Shown in pieces: positions 45,864 to 56,524 of a DNA stretch of 64,000 nt (within the stretch, counting starts at the first letter, position 1; every line of letters starts with the position of its first letter). Position numbers and translations under genes: made by a program. A model generated the notes under the pieces. The model was not told the DNA's origin. It saw only the letters and a list, made by a program, of their open reading frames with translations, and did not search any database. Origin of the DNA: Cryomorpha sp963748925. GTDB lineage: Bacteria > Bacteroidota > Bacteroidia > Flavobacteriales_D > Cryomorphaceae. The DNA lies in contig CAVVKG010000009.1 of NCBI GenBank assembly GCA_963748925.1, forward strand, positions 620,001-684,000, in the 5' to 3' direction.

Positions 45864-48800
45864 TTGGGTTTACGTTTTAAAAATATTTGGCAATTTTTCG
45901 CAATTGCAGCATTAATTGCTTTGGTGTGGACGGGATATGCCACCATGCCGATTTTTAATGAATCAGTTGTAAACTTACCTGAACTGGTTGTGGTGCCTAA
46001 GGCTATCCCGCTGCCGCTGGATTCGCCTGAAGTAGACCTACCTTATCCTATAAATGATAATGTAAATCCATTTGGTGCCAGCAACGGTAGAATTAACCTT
46101 ACCGACCCAAGTAATGTGGATAATGTGATAGAATATGATCCGGAAACAGGAAGCTATTATTTCTATCAGCGAATTGGCGATCAAATAGATTACCGAAATC
46201 CAACGGTAATGACTTTTGATGAGTACATGAATTATGTCAATGCCAATTCGGTAAATGATTACTGGAAAGAAATACGGTCGGCAGACCAAATTGCCAGTGA
46301 CGATGATGATGGCCCAGATCCTTTCAGACCCAGCCTTCAGATCAACAATAAAGCTTTCGATCGAATTTTTGGTGGAAACACAGTCGATATCAGACCGCAG
46401 GGTACCGCTGAGCTCACTTTTGGTGCCAACATAAATAAAAATGAAAACCCGCAGATTCCGGTAAATCAAAGAAGGATTACCACTTTTAATTTTGATCAAC
46501 GGATACAGCTGAACGTGGTAGGTCAGATTGGCGATAAGCTTAAACTAAGCACCAACTATAATACCGAGGCTACGTTTGATTTTGAGAATCAAACAAAAAT
46601 TGAATACACCGGCTATGAAGACGAGATAATTCAAAAAATTGAAGCAGGTAATGTGAGTATGCCTCTTAATAATTCGCTTATTTCAGGAAGTCAAAGTTTG
46701 TTTGGTGTTAAAACAGAGTTGAAATTCGGAAGGCTTACAGCTACCGCTCTTTTATCGCAAGAGCGTGGACAGAAAAAAGAAATTAATGTTCAAGGTGGAG
46801 CGCAGACACAGGATTTTGTAATTGGAGTAGATAATTACGAAGCCAACAGACACTATTTTCTTGGTGGTTATTTCAGAGCGGCCTATGACAACGCCATGAA
46901 GAGTTTGCCACAAGTAAATTCAGGTGTGCAAATTACCAGAATAGAGGTGTGGGCTGTGAATCAAACGGCCAATGTGCAGGAAACCAGGAATATTATTGGT
47001 TTTACCGATCTGGGTGAGGGAGCTCCATACCAAAATCCGGCCTTGCCTATTGAAATAGGCGATTTTCCTCTCGACAACTATCCTGATAATTCTCAAAACC
47101 AGTTGTATGGTCTCGTTTCGGACAACCCGCAAATTCGTGGTTTTTCGCAATCATCGCAGGCGCTGGCTGGTTTAGGTCTGGTAAATGGTCGAGATTTTGA
47201 ACGTTTGTCAAATGCCCGCCAGTTGAGCCCTAATGAGTTTACATACAACGAGAGATTAGGTTTTATTTCACTTAATCAAGCGCTTAACAATGCCGAAGTT
47301 TTGGCGGTAGCTTATCAGTATACTCTCAATGGAAGAACCTATCAGGTCGGTGATTTATCAAATGACGGATTTACTTCGCCCGATGCTCTATATTTGAAAT
47401 TGTTGAAGTCGACAGTAGTTGATGTGAAAAATCCGCTTTGGGACTTGATGATGAAGAATGTTTACTCATTGGGCGCATACCAGGTTAATAGCACTCAGTT
47501 TTTATTGAATGTTTGGTACAACGACCCATCTGAGGGTGTTGACGTTCCGGTTATTCCCGTTCCGCAGGTACAGGACACCCCGCTGCTTCAAATATTTGAA
47601 CTCGACAAATTAGACCAAAACCAAAACCCAAGGCCCGATGGGCGTTTTGACTTTGTAGATGGAGCCGCACGTACCGGAGGTACAATAAACTCCCAGAATG
47701 GACGAGTCTACTTTCCTGTAATTGAACCTTTTGGACAACACCTGATAGATAAACTTTCTGCAGCAGGTGTTAGTGACGAACAAATAGAAGGAATTGCTTA
47801 TCCTCAACTTTATGACTCGACCAAAACGGTCGCACAGCAAAATTTCCTGTATCTGAATAGGTTTGAATTAAAAGGGAGTTACCAGTCTGCCTCTTCAGAT
47901 GAGATATCGCTTAACGCGCTCAACATTCCGCAAGGAGCGGTGCAGGTGACTGCTGGAGGGGTGCAATTAATAGAGAATCAAGATTTTACCGTAGATTACA
48001 ACTTGGGAAGGGTTAAAATATTGAATACAGGACTCTTAGAGTCTCAGACTCCGATTAAAATTAGTGTTGAAAGTAATACCCTTTTTAGCATCCAGACGCG
48101 GAGATTAATGGGGGCAAGGTTTGATTACGTATTCAATGACAAATTCACTGTTGGTTCTACTATTATGAACCTCAATGAGCGGCCACTTACCCAAAAGGTA
48201 AATATTGGCGATGAGCCGATGAACAACACCCTTTGGGGACTTGACGCTCACTTTCAGGACGATTCTCGTTTCCTGACTGATTTTGTTGACGCGATACCAT
48301 TAATCAACACCAAAGAAGTATCTAGCGTAGACGCTTCGTTAGAATTTGCACAATTAATTCCCGGTCATAATAAGGCCGTAGGAAAAACGGGAACGGCGTA
48401 TATTGATGACTTTGAGGGTACGGTTTCACTGATTGACCTGCGTAATTTTGCATCCTGGGGAGTCGCTTCCATTCCACAGAATCAACCGGAATTGTTTCCT
48501 GAAGCTTCCCTTAGCAACGACCGGGTTTTAGGGTATAATAGGGCTAAGGTGGCATGGTATGTTATTGATCCACTTTTTTTTAGAAATGACAATATTACTC
48601 CAAGTAATATTAACCCAGACAGACATTATCAGCGCGAGGTAACTGAAAGTGAGGTTTTCCCCGACAAGGATTTACCTGCAGGAACGCCTGCAAATATCGC
48701 GACATTTGATATTTCCTATTTTCCTTCAGAACGAGGTCCGTATAATTATGACGCAGAGGCTACCGCACTCTCGGCCGGTATAAACCCGCAGACAGGAGAG

Positions 48801-51800
48801 CTTCAGGCACCTGAAACGCGCTGGGGGGGTGTGCAGAGAGCTATTAATACTACCGATTTTGAGCAAACCAATGTGGAGTTTATTCAGTTTTGGATAATGG
48901 ATCCATACAATACCGACAACCGCGAGTTTTTAGGATCGGAAGGGAATAACAACGGAAAGCTATTGGTGAATCTTGGAAATGTATCGGAAGATGTCTTGCG
49001 CGATGGTCAAATGAGTTTTGAAAACGGTCTGCCGATCGATCCGAATAATCCAAACGGATTGCTTACAGATACCACCAACTGGGCTCGAGTGCCAATTACT
49101 CAGAGTATTGTAAATGCATTTGATAACACTTCAAACTCTAATGCTACCCAGGATGTAGGTTACGACGGATTTGATGATGCGGGAGAACAGGAGTATTTTG
49201 GAGAGTTCCTTACAAGAATATCCGCTTTGCCCGGGGTTTCAAATGCGGTAATAAATAATGCAACAAATGACCCTTCAACTGATAATTACGCCTATTATCG
49301 CGGAGGAAGTTACGACAATCAGGGAACTGATATTTTACAGCGTTATAAGAGATTTAATGGGTTTGAAGGCAACTCTATCACCACGCAAGATAGCCCGGAA
49401 TCCTATCCAATTCAAGCTACAACGCTTCCTACCACCGAAGATATAAATCAGGATCTAACACTCGCAGAAGCAGAGTCTTACTTCCAGTATGAAGTAGATT
49501 TGCCTGACCCTCAGGCATCGCCGGGTGCATGGCAGGTGGGGAACAATTACATTACCGATGTAGTAGATGGAATTGCTTCAGATGGTCGTCAGGTAAAGTG
49601 GTACCAGTTTAAAATTCCCGTAAGAGAAGGAAAGTCGATTAACAATATTCAGGATCTTCGTTCAATTCGTTTTATGCGACTCGTGGCTTCAGGTTTTGAC
49701 ACACCTATCGTTTTGCGATTTGCCCGGTTGGAGTTGATAAGAGGGGAGTGGAGACGATATACCGAGTCTCTGCGTGAAGGTGAGCTCATCCCCGGACAAC
49801 CGGCACAACCTGAATTTGATATCCTTGCAGTAAATATTGAAGAAAACAGTCAGCGTACTCCGCTTAATTATGTTACCCCGCCGGGCATCTCAAGAGAAAT
49901 TGATGCCGGTACCGCCAACTTGAGAAGCCTCAACGAGCAATCTCTGGTACTTCGAGTTAGAAATTTGGGAGATGGTGATTCGCGCGCTGCCTTTAGAAGT
50001 CTCGATATTGATATGCGGATGTACGGGAATCTGGAAATGTTTATTCACGGCGAAACCCTCAATTTGGATAATCCTCTAGCCTATGGAGATGTTTCGGTGT
50101 TTGTAAGATTAGGTTCAGATTTTAGTCAGAATTTTTACGAATATGAAATTCCTCTAACCCCAACAGGACTTAATTCATCGAGTACTCCGGATAATATCTG
50201 GCCTGAAGAAAACAATATGGTCATTGATTTCGATAAGCTTCAGGCTGCTAAAAATTCAAGAAATCAGTCTAATTTTCCTGATAACGAATTATACGTTGAA
50301 ATGGATGGTGACAGGCGGATTCGTATTAAAGGAAATCCTGTTCTTAGCTCGGTGCGCACTATTATGATAGGGGTACGAAATCCCAATTCAAATGGAAATC
50401 CGAATTATGGAAATATCTGGTCATCGGATGACGGTTTTCAGGAGAGCGCAGAGGTATGGGTTAATGAGCTGCGGCTTACCGACTTTAACAACGATGGCGG
50501 TTGGGCAGCAGTAGGTCGTATTAATACGCAGCTTGCCGATTTTGCAACGGTTTCACTTGCGGGAAATATCAGCACGCCCAACTTTGGATCCCTGGGTAGC
50601 CGCGTTGCCGAAAGACCGCAGGAAACATCTATGGGTTATGACGCTAGCTCTAATATTAATGTAGACAAGTTTCTTCCCGAAGAATCCGGTATAAAAATAC
50701 CAATGTACCTGGGTCAGGCCGAGCAAGTGGTTATTCCAAGATTTGATCCGCTTTCACCGGATCTGGAGCTGGATGAAGTTGATGATGGATTATCTGCCGA
50801 GGAGAAAAAAGATCTGCGTCAGCGTTCCCAGAGTTATGTGAGGCGTCGAAGCATTAACTTTACCAATGTTAGAAAAGACCGGGTAAATAGTGATAAAAAA
50901 CCCAGAGTTTACGATGTGGAAAATCTTAATGCTACGTTCGCTTACAGCGATAGACACGCATATGATTTTAATACGGCATTTGATAACCAAAGGCAATTCC
51001 GATTTGGGTTGGGTTACAATTTTAATGCGCAGCCAAAAAACTACAAGCCTTTCTCTACAAGCAAGTTCTTAAGGTCAACTGATTACCTCACACTTATTCG
51101 CGACTTCAACTTTACGCTCATCCCTAAAAACATCTCCTTTAGGTCTGACATAAACAGAATGTATAGCGAGCAGCAATTCCGCAACTTAAGTGAAGGGTTT
51201 GATTTTGAACAACCCGTTCTCTACACCAAAACTTTTAACTGGTTGCGAACCTATGATGTTCAGCACGATCTTACCAGCTCGATAAGATTGGGTTATAATG
51301 CCAATAATCTGGCTTACATTGATGAGACCATCGGAAAAGTTGACAAGAGCGACAGGGACTCCTACAATGAATACCGTGATACGGTTTGGCAAAGTATTAT
51401 GAACTTTGGTACAAATGTAAATTTCAATCAGGCAGTTTCTGCAAGTTATAAAGTGCCTATCAATAAAATTCCGATTTTAGACTGGGTTACAGCAGATGTG
51501 CGGTATACGGGTAGTTATAACTGGCAGCGGGCGCCTTTCAGTCAAGACACTTTAGGAAATACCATTCAGAATGCGCGTACTTTATCATTAAATGGGCAAC
51601 TCAACTTCTTAACCCTCTACAACAAGGTTCCTTACTTTAAAAAAGTAAATCAAAAATTTCAGCGTCAAAGCAGGGGAACGGGTAGGTCTCTAAGCCGCGA
51701 TTCCAAGACTCCCCCAAAGGGAGCTGATGCCCAGGAAGAAGAAGAGAAAACAAAGAAAAAGGATGAAAACGCAATCACGGTATTCGACTATATGGCCAAG

Positions 51801-53159
51801 GTTGTAATGAGTCTTAAAAACGTAAGTCTTGTCTACAGTCAAAATGAAGGTACCTTCCTGCCGGGATATAATCGAACTTCGAATATAATCGGAATGGATC
51901 CCGGATTTAATGCTCCCGGAATCGATTTCGTACTCGGTCATCAGATAAGCAACTTTAACAGGCAGGCAGCGCTTAAGGACTGGCTGGTTAAAAATCAGTA
52001 TATCAACCAGCAATACTTAGAAACTTATACCGAAGACTTTAACCTTCGGGTAAATTTAGAGCCCTTGCCAAACTTGCGAATTGAGTTCAATGCGATTCGA
52101 AGTAAATCCCTATTTGACGGATCGTTCTTTAGATATAACAATGATTTGCAGCAGTATCTGGAAGAGAGCCAGTTTCAGTCGGGAAGCTTCAGCATCTCGC
52201 TGCAAGCGTGGGAAACTATATGGGAGAAAGATGGGGAGGATAACGTGAGTCCAGTTTTTCAGCAGTTTCTTGCTAATAGGATCGATGTTTCGAACAGGCT
52301 GGCGAGAGAGACGGGACTAACTGAACCCGGTTCCGCACCAGGCGGCTATGCTGATGGTTTTAGAGAGAGCTCACAGCAGGTTATTATTCCGGCTTTTGTA
52401 GCGGCTTATACAGGCACCGATCCGAATAAAGTAGGATTAACTATAGAGGATTATACGATACTTGATGCAATCAAAAATCCGAGCTGGACAATCAATTATG
52501 ATGGTTTGTCAAAGATTCCTGCTATTGCTAAAATATTCAGAAATGTAACCCTCGGTCATGCCTATCGAAGCACCTATAGTGTAAACAATTTCACCACAAA
52601 TCTTAGTGCGGGAAGCGACGTAACCGGAACTCCTGTTAGAGATAATTCAGACGAACGCAACTTTATTGCTGAAACCCAAATCAATGCAGTTACTATCTCA
52701 GAGCAATTAAGTCCCCTTATTCGAATTGATGTAACCTGGCAGAATTCATTGATCACAAATTTTGAGATAAATAAGAATAGAACCCTCGCATTTAGCACCA
52801 CCAACTTTCAACTTACCGAAAATAGAAGCGATGAGTACGTGATAGGTCTCGGTTATCGGTTTCCTGATGTAGAGATTAAAATAGGTGGTAAAACCCGTCA
52901 GAGCGATTTAAATGTGCGTGCCGACCTAAGCATTAGAGATACCGAAGTAATAGCTAGAAGGATGGATGAAGAAACGAATCAAATCACTTCGGGTCAAAAC
53001 TTAATATCGATAAAAACGGCAATTGACTATGTGATCTCTGACCGCTTGAATATCAGGGCTTTTTACGACCATCAAATTAATAAGCCAAAAGTTTCTATCT
53101 CATTCCCTACGTCCAATATAAATACTGGTATATCTTTGCGCTTTACCTTAACGCAATAA
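45864..53159 (+). CDS. sprA: Type IX secretion translocon SprA (Sov)
   Basis: A 2431-residue outer membrane protein, the very large barrel translocon of the type IX secretion system, also needed for gliding in Flavobacterium. It starts at TTG 45864 with a signal-like segment (FFAIAALIALVWTGYA). Family features include the N-terminal GANINKNENPQIPVNQRR, STNYNTEATFDFENQTKIEYTGYEDEI and the ending FTLTQ. Length is typical. It should export the sorting-domain cargo encoded at 41-44 kb. Located between ruvA and gcvH. Confidence 0.97.
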   Translation: MGLRFKNIWQFFAIAALIALVWTGYATMPIFNESVVNLPELVVVPKAIPLPLDSPEVDLPYPINDNVNPFGASNGRINLTDPSNVDNVIEYDPETGSYYFYQRIGDQIDYRNPTVMTFDEYMNYVNANSVNDYWKEIRSADQIASDDDDGPDPFRPSLQINNKAFDRIFGGNTVDIRPQGTAELTFGANINKNENPQIPVNQRRITTFNFDQRIQLNVVGQIGDKLKLSTNYNTEATFDFENQTKIEYTGYEDEIIQKIEAGNVSMPLNNSLISGSQSLFGVKTELKFGRLTATALLSQERGQKKEINVQGGAQTQDFVIGVDNYEANRHYFLGGYFRAAYDNAMKSLPQVNSGVQITRIEVWAVNQTANVQETRNIIGFTDLGEGAPYQNPALPIEIGDFPLDNYPDNSQNQLYGLVSDNPQIRGFSQSSQALAGLGLVNGRDFERLSNARQLSPNEFTYNERLGFISLNQALNNAEVLAVAYQYTLNGRTYQVGDLSNDGFTSPDALYLKLLKSTVVDVKNPLWDLMMKNVYSLGAYQVNSTQFLLNVWYNDPSEGVDVPVIPVPQVQDTPLLQIFELDKLDQNQNPRPDGRFDFVDGAARTGGTINSQNGRVYFPVIEPFGQHLIDKLSAAGVSDEQIEGIAYPQLYDSTKTVAQQNFLYLNRFELKGSYQSASSDEISLNALNIPQGAVQVTAGGVQLIENQDFTVDYNLGRVKILNTGLLESQTPIKISVESNTLFSIQTRRLMGARFDYVFNDKFTVGSTIMNLNERPLTQKVNIGDEPMNNTLWGLDAHFQDDSRFLTDFVDAIPLINTKEVSSVDASLEFAQLIPGHNKAVGKTGTAYIDDFEGTVSLIDLRNFASWGVASIPQNQPELFPEASLSNDRVLGYNRAKVAWYVIDPLFFRNDNITPSNINPDRHYQREVTESEVFPDKDLPAGTPANIATFDISYFPSERGPYNYDAEATALSAGINPQTGELQAPETRWGGVQRAINTTDFEQTNVEFIQFWIMDPYNTDNREFLGSEGNNNGKLLVNLGNVSEDVLRDGQMSFENGLPIDPNNPNGLLTDTTNWARVPITQSIVNAFDNTSNSNATQDVGYDGFDDAGEQEYFGEFLTRISALPGVSNAVINNATNDPSTDNYAYYRGGSYDNQGTDILQRYKRFNGFEGNSITTQDSPESYPIQATTLPTTEDINQDLTLAEAESYFQYEVDLPDPQASPGAWQVGNNYITDVVDGIASDGRQVKWYQFKIPVREGKSINNIQDLRSIRFMRLVASGFDTPIVLRFARLELIRGEWRRYTESLREGELIPGQPAQPEFDILAVNIEENSQRTPLNYVTPPGISREIDAGTANLRSLNEQSLVLRVRNLGDGDSRAAFRSLDIDMRMYGNLEMFIHGETLNLDNPLAYGDVSVFVRLGSDFSQNFYEYEIPLTPTGLNSSSTPDNIWPEENNMVIDFDKLQAAKNSRNQSNFPDNELYVEMDGDRRIRIKGNPVLSSVRTIMIGVRNPNSNGNPNYGNIWSSDDGFQESAEVWVNELRLTDFNNDGGWAAVGRINTQLADFATVSLAGNISTPNFGSLGSRVAERPQETSMGYDASSNINVDKFLPEESGIKIPMYLGQAEQVVIPRFDPLSPDLELDEVDDGLSAEEKKDLRQRSQSYVRRRSINFTNVRKDRVNSDKKPRVYDVENLNATFAYSDRHAYDFNTAFDNQRQFRFGLGYNFNAQPKNYKPFSTSKFLRSTDYLTLIRDFNFTLIPKNISFRSDINRMYSEQQFRNLSEGFDFEQPVLYTKTFNWLRTYDVQHDLTSSIRLGYNANNLAYIDETIGKVDKSDRDSYNEYRDTVWQSIMNFGTNVNFNQAVSASYKVPINKIPILDWVTADVRYTGSYNWQRAPFSQDTLGNTIQNARTLSLNGQLNFLTLYNKVPYFKKVNQKFQRQSRGTGRSLSRDSKTPPKGADAQEEEEKTKKKDENAITVFDYMAKVVMSLKNVSLVYSQNEGTFLPGYNRTSNIIGMDPGFNAPGIDFVLGHQISNFNRQAALKDWLVKNQYINQQYLETYTEDFNLRVNLEPLPNLRIEFNAIRSKSLFDGSFFRYNNDLQQYLEESQFQSGSFSISLQAWETIWEKDGEDNVSPVFQQFLANRIDVSNRLARETGLTEPGSAPGGYADGFRESSQQVIIPAFVAAYTGTDPNKVGLTIEDYTILDAIKNPSWTINYDGLSKIPAIAKIFRNVTLGHAYRSTYSVNNFTTNLSAGSDVTGTPVRDNSDERNFIAETQINAVTISEQLSPLIRIDVTWQNSLITNFEINKNRTLAFSTTNFQLTENRSDEYVIGLGYRFPDVEIKIGGKTRQSDLNVRADLSIRDTEVIARRMDEETNQITSGQNLISIKTAIDYVISDRLNIRAFYDHQINKPKVSISFPTSNINTGISLRFTLTQ

Positions 53160-53170
53160 AACTTTAAGAA

Positions 53171-53548
53171 ATGAATATTCCTAGCGAGCTTAAATACACA
53201 AAAGACCATGAATGGGTGAAGATTGAAGGCAACTCTGCCACAATCGGAATCACAGATTTTGCCCAGGGCGAACTTGGTGATATTGTATTTGTTGAGATTG
53301 AAACAGAAGGTGAAGATCTTGATTCCGGCGAAGTATTCGGAACAATTGAAGCGGTGAAAACGGTTTCTGATTTATTTATGCCTTTCAAAGGAAATGTAAA
53401 AAAGTTTAATCCGGAGCTTGAAGCGAACCCCGAGCTGGTAAATGAAGATCCTTACGGAAAAGGCTGGATGATCAAGGTTGAATTTGAAGGCGACCTGGAT
53501 GATTCAGATTTACTTGATGCTGAAGCATACAAGGAGCTCGTTGGATAG
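53171..53548 (+). CDS. gcvH: Glycine cleavage system H protein
   Basis: GcvH (125 residues), the lipoylated carrier of the glycine cleavage complex. The lipoyl lysine is Lys63 in IEAVKTVSDL. KYTKDHEWVK opens the domain. It starts 11 bp after sprA. The gcvT and gcvP genes are not in the window. Confidence 0.96.
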   Translation: MNIPSELKYTKDHEWVKIEGNSATIGITDFAQGELGDIVFVEIETEGEDLDSGEVFGTIEAVKTVSDLFMPFKGNVKKFNPELEANPELVNEDPYGKGWMIKVEFEGDLDDSDLLDAEAYKELVG

Positions 53549-53939
53549 TCAAAAAACATTCATACAATCTTATTTGGGGGCTGCACTATGGGCAGCCTTC
53601 ATCATGTTACTTTGTGGACTTCCAGGTCAGGATTTACCAAATATCGACTTCTGGGAGATTGATATAGAAGATAAACTAGCCCATGTAGGTGTTTTTACCA
53701 TCCTCTCTTTTTTGATGGTTTACGGATTTTCTCGGCGCCACCCATCCGCAAAAATTACTTTTAAAATTATCTCGATAATTATTGTGATCGGCGCTGTGTA
53801 CGGCGGAATTACTGAGATTCTTCAGGAATTGATCTTCGAATCGCGCTTTGCCAGTATTGCTGATTTCATTGCAGATTTTCTCGGTGCCATTTTAGGCACA
53901 ATAATTGCAAAAATCTACATTGTAAACAAAGCGAGATAA
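53541..53939 (+). CDS. VanZ-like family membrane protein
   Basis: A 132-residue inner membrane protein with about four hydrophobic helices. The real start is probably TTG 53541 (MDSQKTFIQSYLGAALWAAF), overlapping gcvH by 8 bp, with AAGGAG at 53531-53536 as a ribosome binding site; the open frame extends to 53478. DIEDKLAHVGVFTILSFLMVYG and YGGITEILQELIFESRFASIADFIADFLGA are typical of VanZ-like proteins. Function is not established. Confidence 0.85.
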   Translation: MDSQKTFIQSYLGAALWAAFIMLLCGLPGQDLPNIDFWEIDIEDKLAHVGVFTILSFLMVYGFSRRHPSAKITFKIISIIIVIGAVYGGITEILQELIFESRFASIADFIADFLGAILGTIIAKIYIVNKAR

Positions 53940-53986
53940 ATCGGCCGGCGCGCACCGGTGTATCTGCTTATTCTAAACCAAATGTC

Positions 53987-54670
53987 ATGAATAAAAAGAA
54001 AAGCCGGGATGCAAATCTCGAACAACTGCGTGTACCCCTATTATTTCTCGGATTGTTATTTGCCTGTGGGGTAGTGTTATCTGCCTTTGAGTGGCGAACA
54101 TATGAAAAAGCTGAAGAGGCTGTAAGAAATGATCGGACTACAAATGAATTGCCGGATGAAGTAATCTTTACTGCCGTGGCGATGAAGAAACCGTTGCCTC
54201 CACCACCCGCTCCAAAGCCGGTTGTGGATGTAATGAAAATTGTGGATGATGATAAGAAGATTACCCTGGCTCTTAATGTTCCATCGCTTGAGCCCGAAGA
54301 TTCTGAGCCCTATGTGGAGGTCATCTCATCTAAAAAAGAGGTCGTAACGGAAGAGGTTATTGATCTACCTGATGTTTGGCCGACTTTTCCCGGTGGAGAC
54401 GCTGCACTTATGAAATATCTTAGTGCAAACATTGAGTATCCCAAAAAGGCAAAGTATACAAAAACGCAAGGTGTTGTTTATATTGAATTCATTGTAGGTA
54501 AAGACGGAGAGATTGAAGATTCAAAAGTACTTCGCGGAATTGGCCTTGGATGCGATGAAGAGGCTTTACGTGTGGTAGATCAAATGCCGAAATGGATACC
54601 GGGAAAACAAAAGGGACATCCGGTTAAGGTGCGTTTCAGGCTACCAATTAATTACGTATTAAGAGAGTAA
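53987..54670 (+). CDS. TonB family energy transducer
   Basis: A 227-residue TonB-type protein. One N-terminal helix (about 16-34) with a cytoplasmic basic start, a Pro-rich stretch (LPPPPAPKP near 65-73), then a C-terminal TonB domain (about 130-225; FPGGDAALMKYLSANIEYP, GVVYIEFIVGKDGEIEDSKV). It couples proton motive force to outer membrane receptors. The next gene is a paralogue, so the pair arose by duplication. Confidence 0.9.
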   Translation: MNKKKSRDANLEQLRVPLLFLGLLFACGVVLSAFEWRTYEKAEEAVRNDRTTNELPDEVIFTAVAMKKPLPPPPAPKPVVDVMKIVDDDKKITLALNVPSLEPEDSEPYVEVISSKKEVVTEEVIDLPDVWPTFPGGDAALMKYLSANIEYPKKAKYTKTQGVVYIEFIVGKDGEIEDSKVLRGIGLGCDEEALRVVDQMPKWIPGKQKGHPVKVRFRLPINYVLRE

Positions 54671-54862
54671 GTTGATCATAACCAACCTTATTAGCGGAAG
54701 CAAAATGCAAAATATTTAAAGGCTAATGGCCTAAAATCTAATTTTCAAATTAACAGATTTAGGCATAGTGTTTGGTATCTTTTTAAAATAGAATTAGAAA
54801 ACTACACCATTATTTAAAGAACTTTTATATTTTCGCCTAATACTGGTTACAAAACCGAAGTC

Positions 54863-55531
54863 ATGGAATTAAAAAAGAGTAACAACGCAGACATAGAAAA
54901 GAAGCGTATTCCGCTTATTATCCTTGGGATACTTTTCTCTACAGCCCTTGTTTTAGTGGCTTTTGAATGGAGGACTTACGAAACACAGGTTAGTTCATTA
55001 GGTGAGCTCAATATTGATTTAATTGAAGAGGAAATTATTCCTATTTCGCAACAGCAGCCACCACCACCACCGCCACCACCTGCACCTACTACAGTTATAG
55101 AGATTGTAGAAGATGAAAAGGAGATTGAAGAGGAATTGGTGATTGAAGATATGGAGGTTGATGAAGATACTGAGATCGAATTTATCGAAGATGTTCAGGA
55201 AGAAGTTGTTGAGCAGCAAATCTTCACCATAGTTGAAGAAATGCCGTCTTTTCCGGGAGGTGATGCTGCATTGATGAAATACTTGGGTAACAGTATTAAG
55301 TATCCCGCTATTGCCAAGGATGCCGGTATTCAGGGAACTGTTTACGTAACCTTTGTAGTAAATGAGAAGGGAGAAGTAAAAGACGCTAAAGTATTGAGAT
55401 CAATTGGTGGTGGAGCTGACGAGGAAGCTATTCGTGTTGTCGAAAGCATGCCCAAGTGGAAGCCGGGTAAGCAGCGTGGAAAAGCCGTAAAAGTTCAGTA
55501 CAACTTGCCGATTCGATTTACGCTGAGATAA
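54863..55531 (+). CDS. TonB family energy transducer, paralogue
   Basis: A 222-residue protein with the same architecture: basic start, one helix (about 17-34), a poly-Pro run (PPPPPPPPAP near 66-75), a long acidic stretch (EDEKEIEEELVIEDMEVDED, about 82-115) and a TonB C-domain (FPGGDAALMKYLGNSIKYP, GTVYVTFVVNEKGEVKDAKV). The two C-domains are clearly related, while the linkers differ: the second is much more acidic. The 192-bp gap and a terminator after it suggest separate regulation. Confidence 0.9.
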   Translation: MELKKSNNADIEKKRIPLIILGILFSTALVLVAFEWRTYETQVSSLGELNIDLIEEEIIPISQQQPPPPPPPPAPTTVIEIVEDEKEIEEELVIEDMEVDEDTEIEFIEDVQEEVVEQQIFTIVEEMPSFPGGDAALMKYLGNSIKYPAIAKDAGIQGTVYVTFVVNEKGEVKDAKVLRSIGGGADEEAIRVVESMPKWKPGKQRGKAVKVQYNLPIRFTLR

Positions 55532-55554
55532 GCCAAATCAACATATTTAAATAG

Positions 55555-55582
55555 AAACCCTTTCATTTGAGAGGGTTTTTTT
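55555..55582 (+). terminator. Intrinsic terminator after the second tonB gene
   Basis: A 10-bp stem AAACCCTTTC / GAGAGGGTTT with one U-G pair, an ATTT loop and a T tract. Confidence 0.87.
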
Positions 55583-55603
55583 ATTTCAACCTTTTGATTG
55601 TGC

Positions 55604-55611
55604 TATATTTG
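55604..55611 (+). promoter_or_regulatory. Possible -7 box of the deoC operon
   Basis: TATATTTG fits TAnnTTTG, 18 bp before the ATG at 55630. No TTG at -33. Confidence 0.45.
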
Positions 55612-55629
55612 ACTTTATAAATGTTGTAA

Positions 55630-56523
55630 ATGAAATTAAACTTACGCCAAAAGCCAATAGATCAGGTAGGAGTTGAAGAGCGATGTGCCCGATTTAAAAC
55701 CCGTAGTATCAAAAATGAAGCAAAGATACAGGGCTTAAAAATGGCGCTTAACATGATCGACCTTACGACTCTGGAAGGTAAGGACACCCCGGGAAAAGTA
55801 CGCCAAATGTGCTACAAGGCAATGCATCTTCACGATGAGTTGCCGGGCTTGCCCACGGTTGCAGCGGTATGTGTATACCCCGAAATGGTTGCAAGTGCTA
55901 GGAAATATCTGGGAACATCGGATGTTAAAATCGCATCAGTTGCCACTGCATTTCCTGCCGGGCAAACCAATCTTGATATAAAACTTGCAGATACCAAACA
56001 GGCTATAGATTCCGGAGCCGATGAAATTGATATGGTTATTTCGCGGGGTAAATTCCACTGCGGAGAGTTCAATTATGTTTTCGATGAAATTGCTGCTATT
56101 AAAGAGGCTTGTGGGTCAAAGAGACTAAAGGTAATACTGGAAACAGGAGAGCTCGGAGACCTGGATAATGTGGCCCTCGCGAGCAGGTTAGCAATAGATG
56201 CCGGTGCCGACTTTATCAAAACCAGCACAGGAAAAATTCAGCCTGCTGCTACTATGGAAGTTTCGCTGGTAATGCTCGAAGTAATACGTGATTACTATTA
56301 CGAAACAGGAAAAATGATAGGCATGAAGCCTGCCGGAGGTATTTCGAATTCGAAACTTGCCCTTCACTATTTGATCATGGTAAAGGAAACGCTTGGTGAA
56401 GCGTGGCTTACCAATGAGTGGTTTAGATTTGGAGCCAGTTCCCTGGCCAATGATTTGCTTAAGCAAGTGGTAAAACAAACAACCGGAGTTTACCAATCCG
56501 GAAATTATTTTGCATTAGACTGA
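55630..56523 (+). CDS. deoC: Deoxyribose-phosphate aldolase
   Basis: DeoC (297 residues) splits 2-deoxyribose 5-phosphate into acetaldehyde and glyceraldehyde 3-phosphate. The Schiff-base Lys is Lys197 in FIKTSTGK, the second Lys is Lys233 in GMKPAGGIS, and the catalytic Asp is Asp134 in EIDMVIS. It has an N-terminal extension of about 40 residues beyond the short bacterial form, as in the longer DeoC subgroup. The ALDH gene starts 1 nt after its stop, so the product acetaldehyde is probably handed to an oxidising enzyme. Confidence 0.93.
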   Translation: MKLNLRQKPIDQVGVEERCARFKTRSIKNEAKIQGLKMALNMIDLTTLEGKDTPGKVRQMCYKAMHLHDELPGLPTVAAVCVYPEMVASARKYLGTSDVKIASVATAFPAGQTNLDIKLADTKQAIDSGADEIDMVISRGKFHCGEFNYVFDEIAAIKEACGSKRLKVILETGELGDLDNVALASRLAIDAGADFIKTSTGKIQPAATMEVSLVMLEVIRDYYYETGKMIGMKPAGGISNSKLALHYLIMVKETLGEAWLTNEWFRFGASSLANDLLKQVVKQTTGVYQSGNYFALD

Positions 56524-56524
56524 T

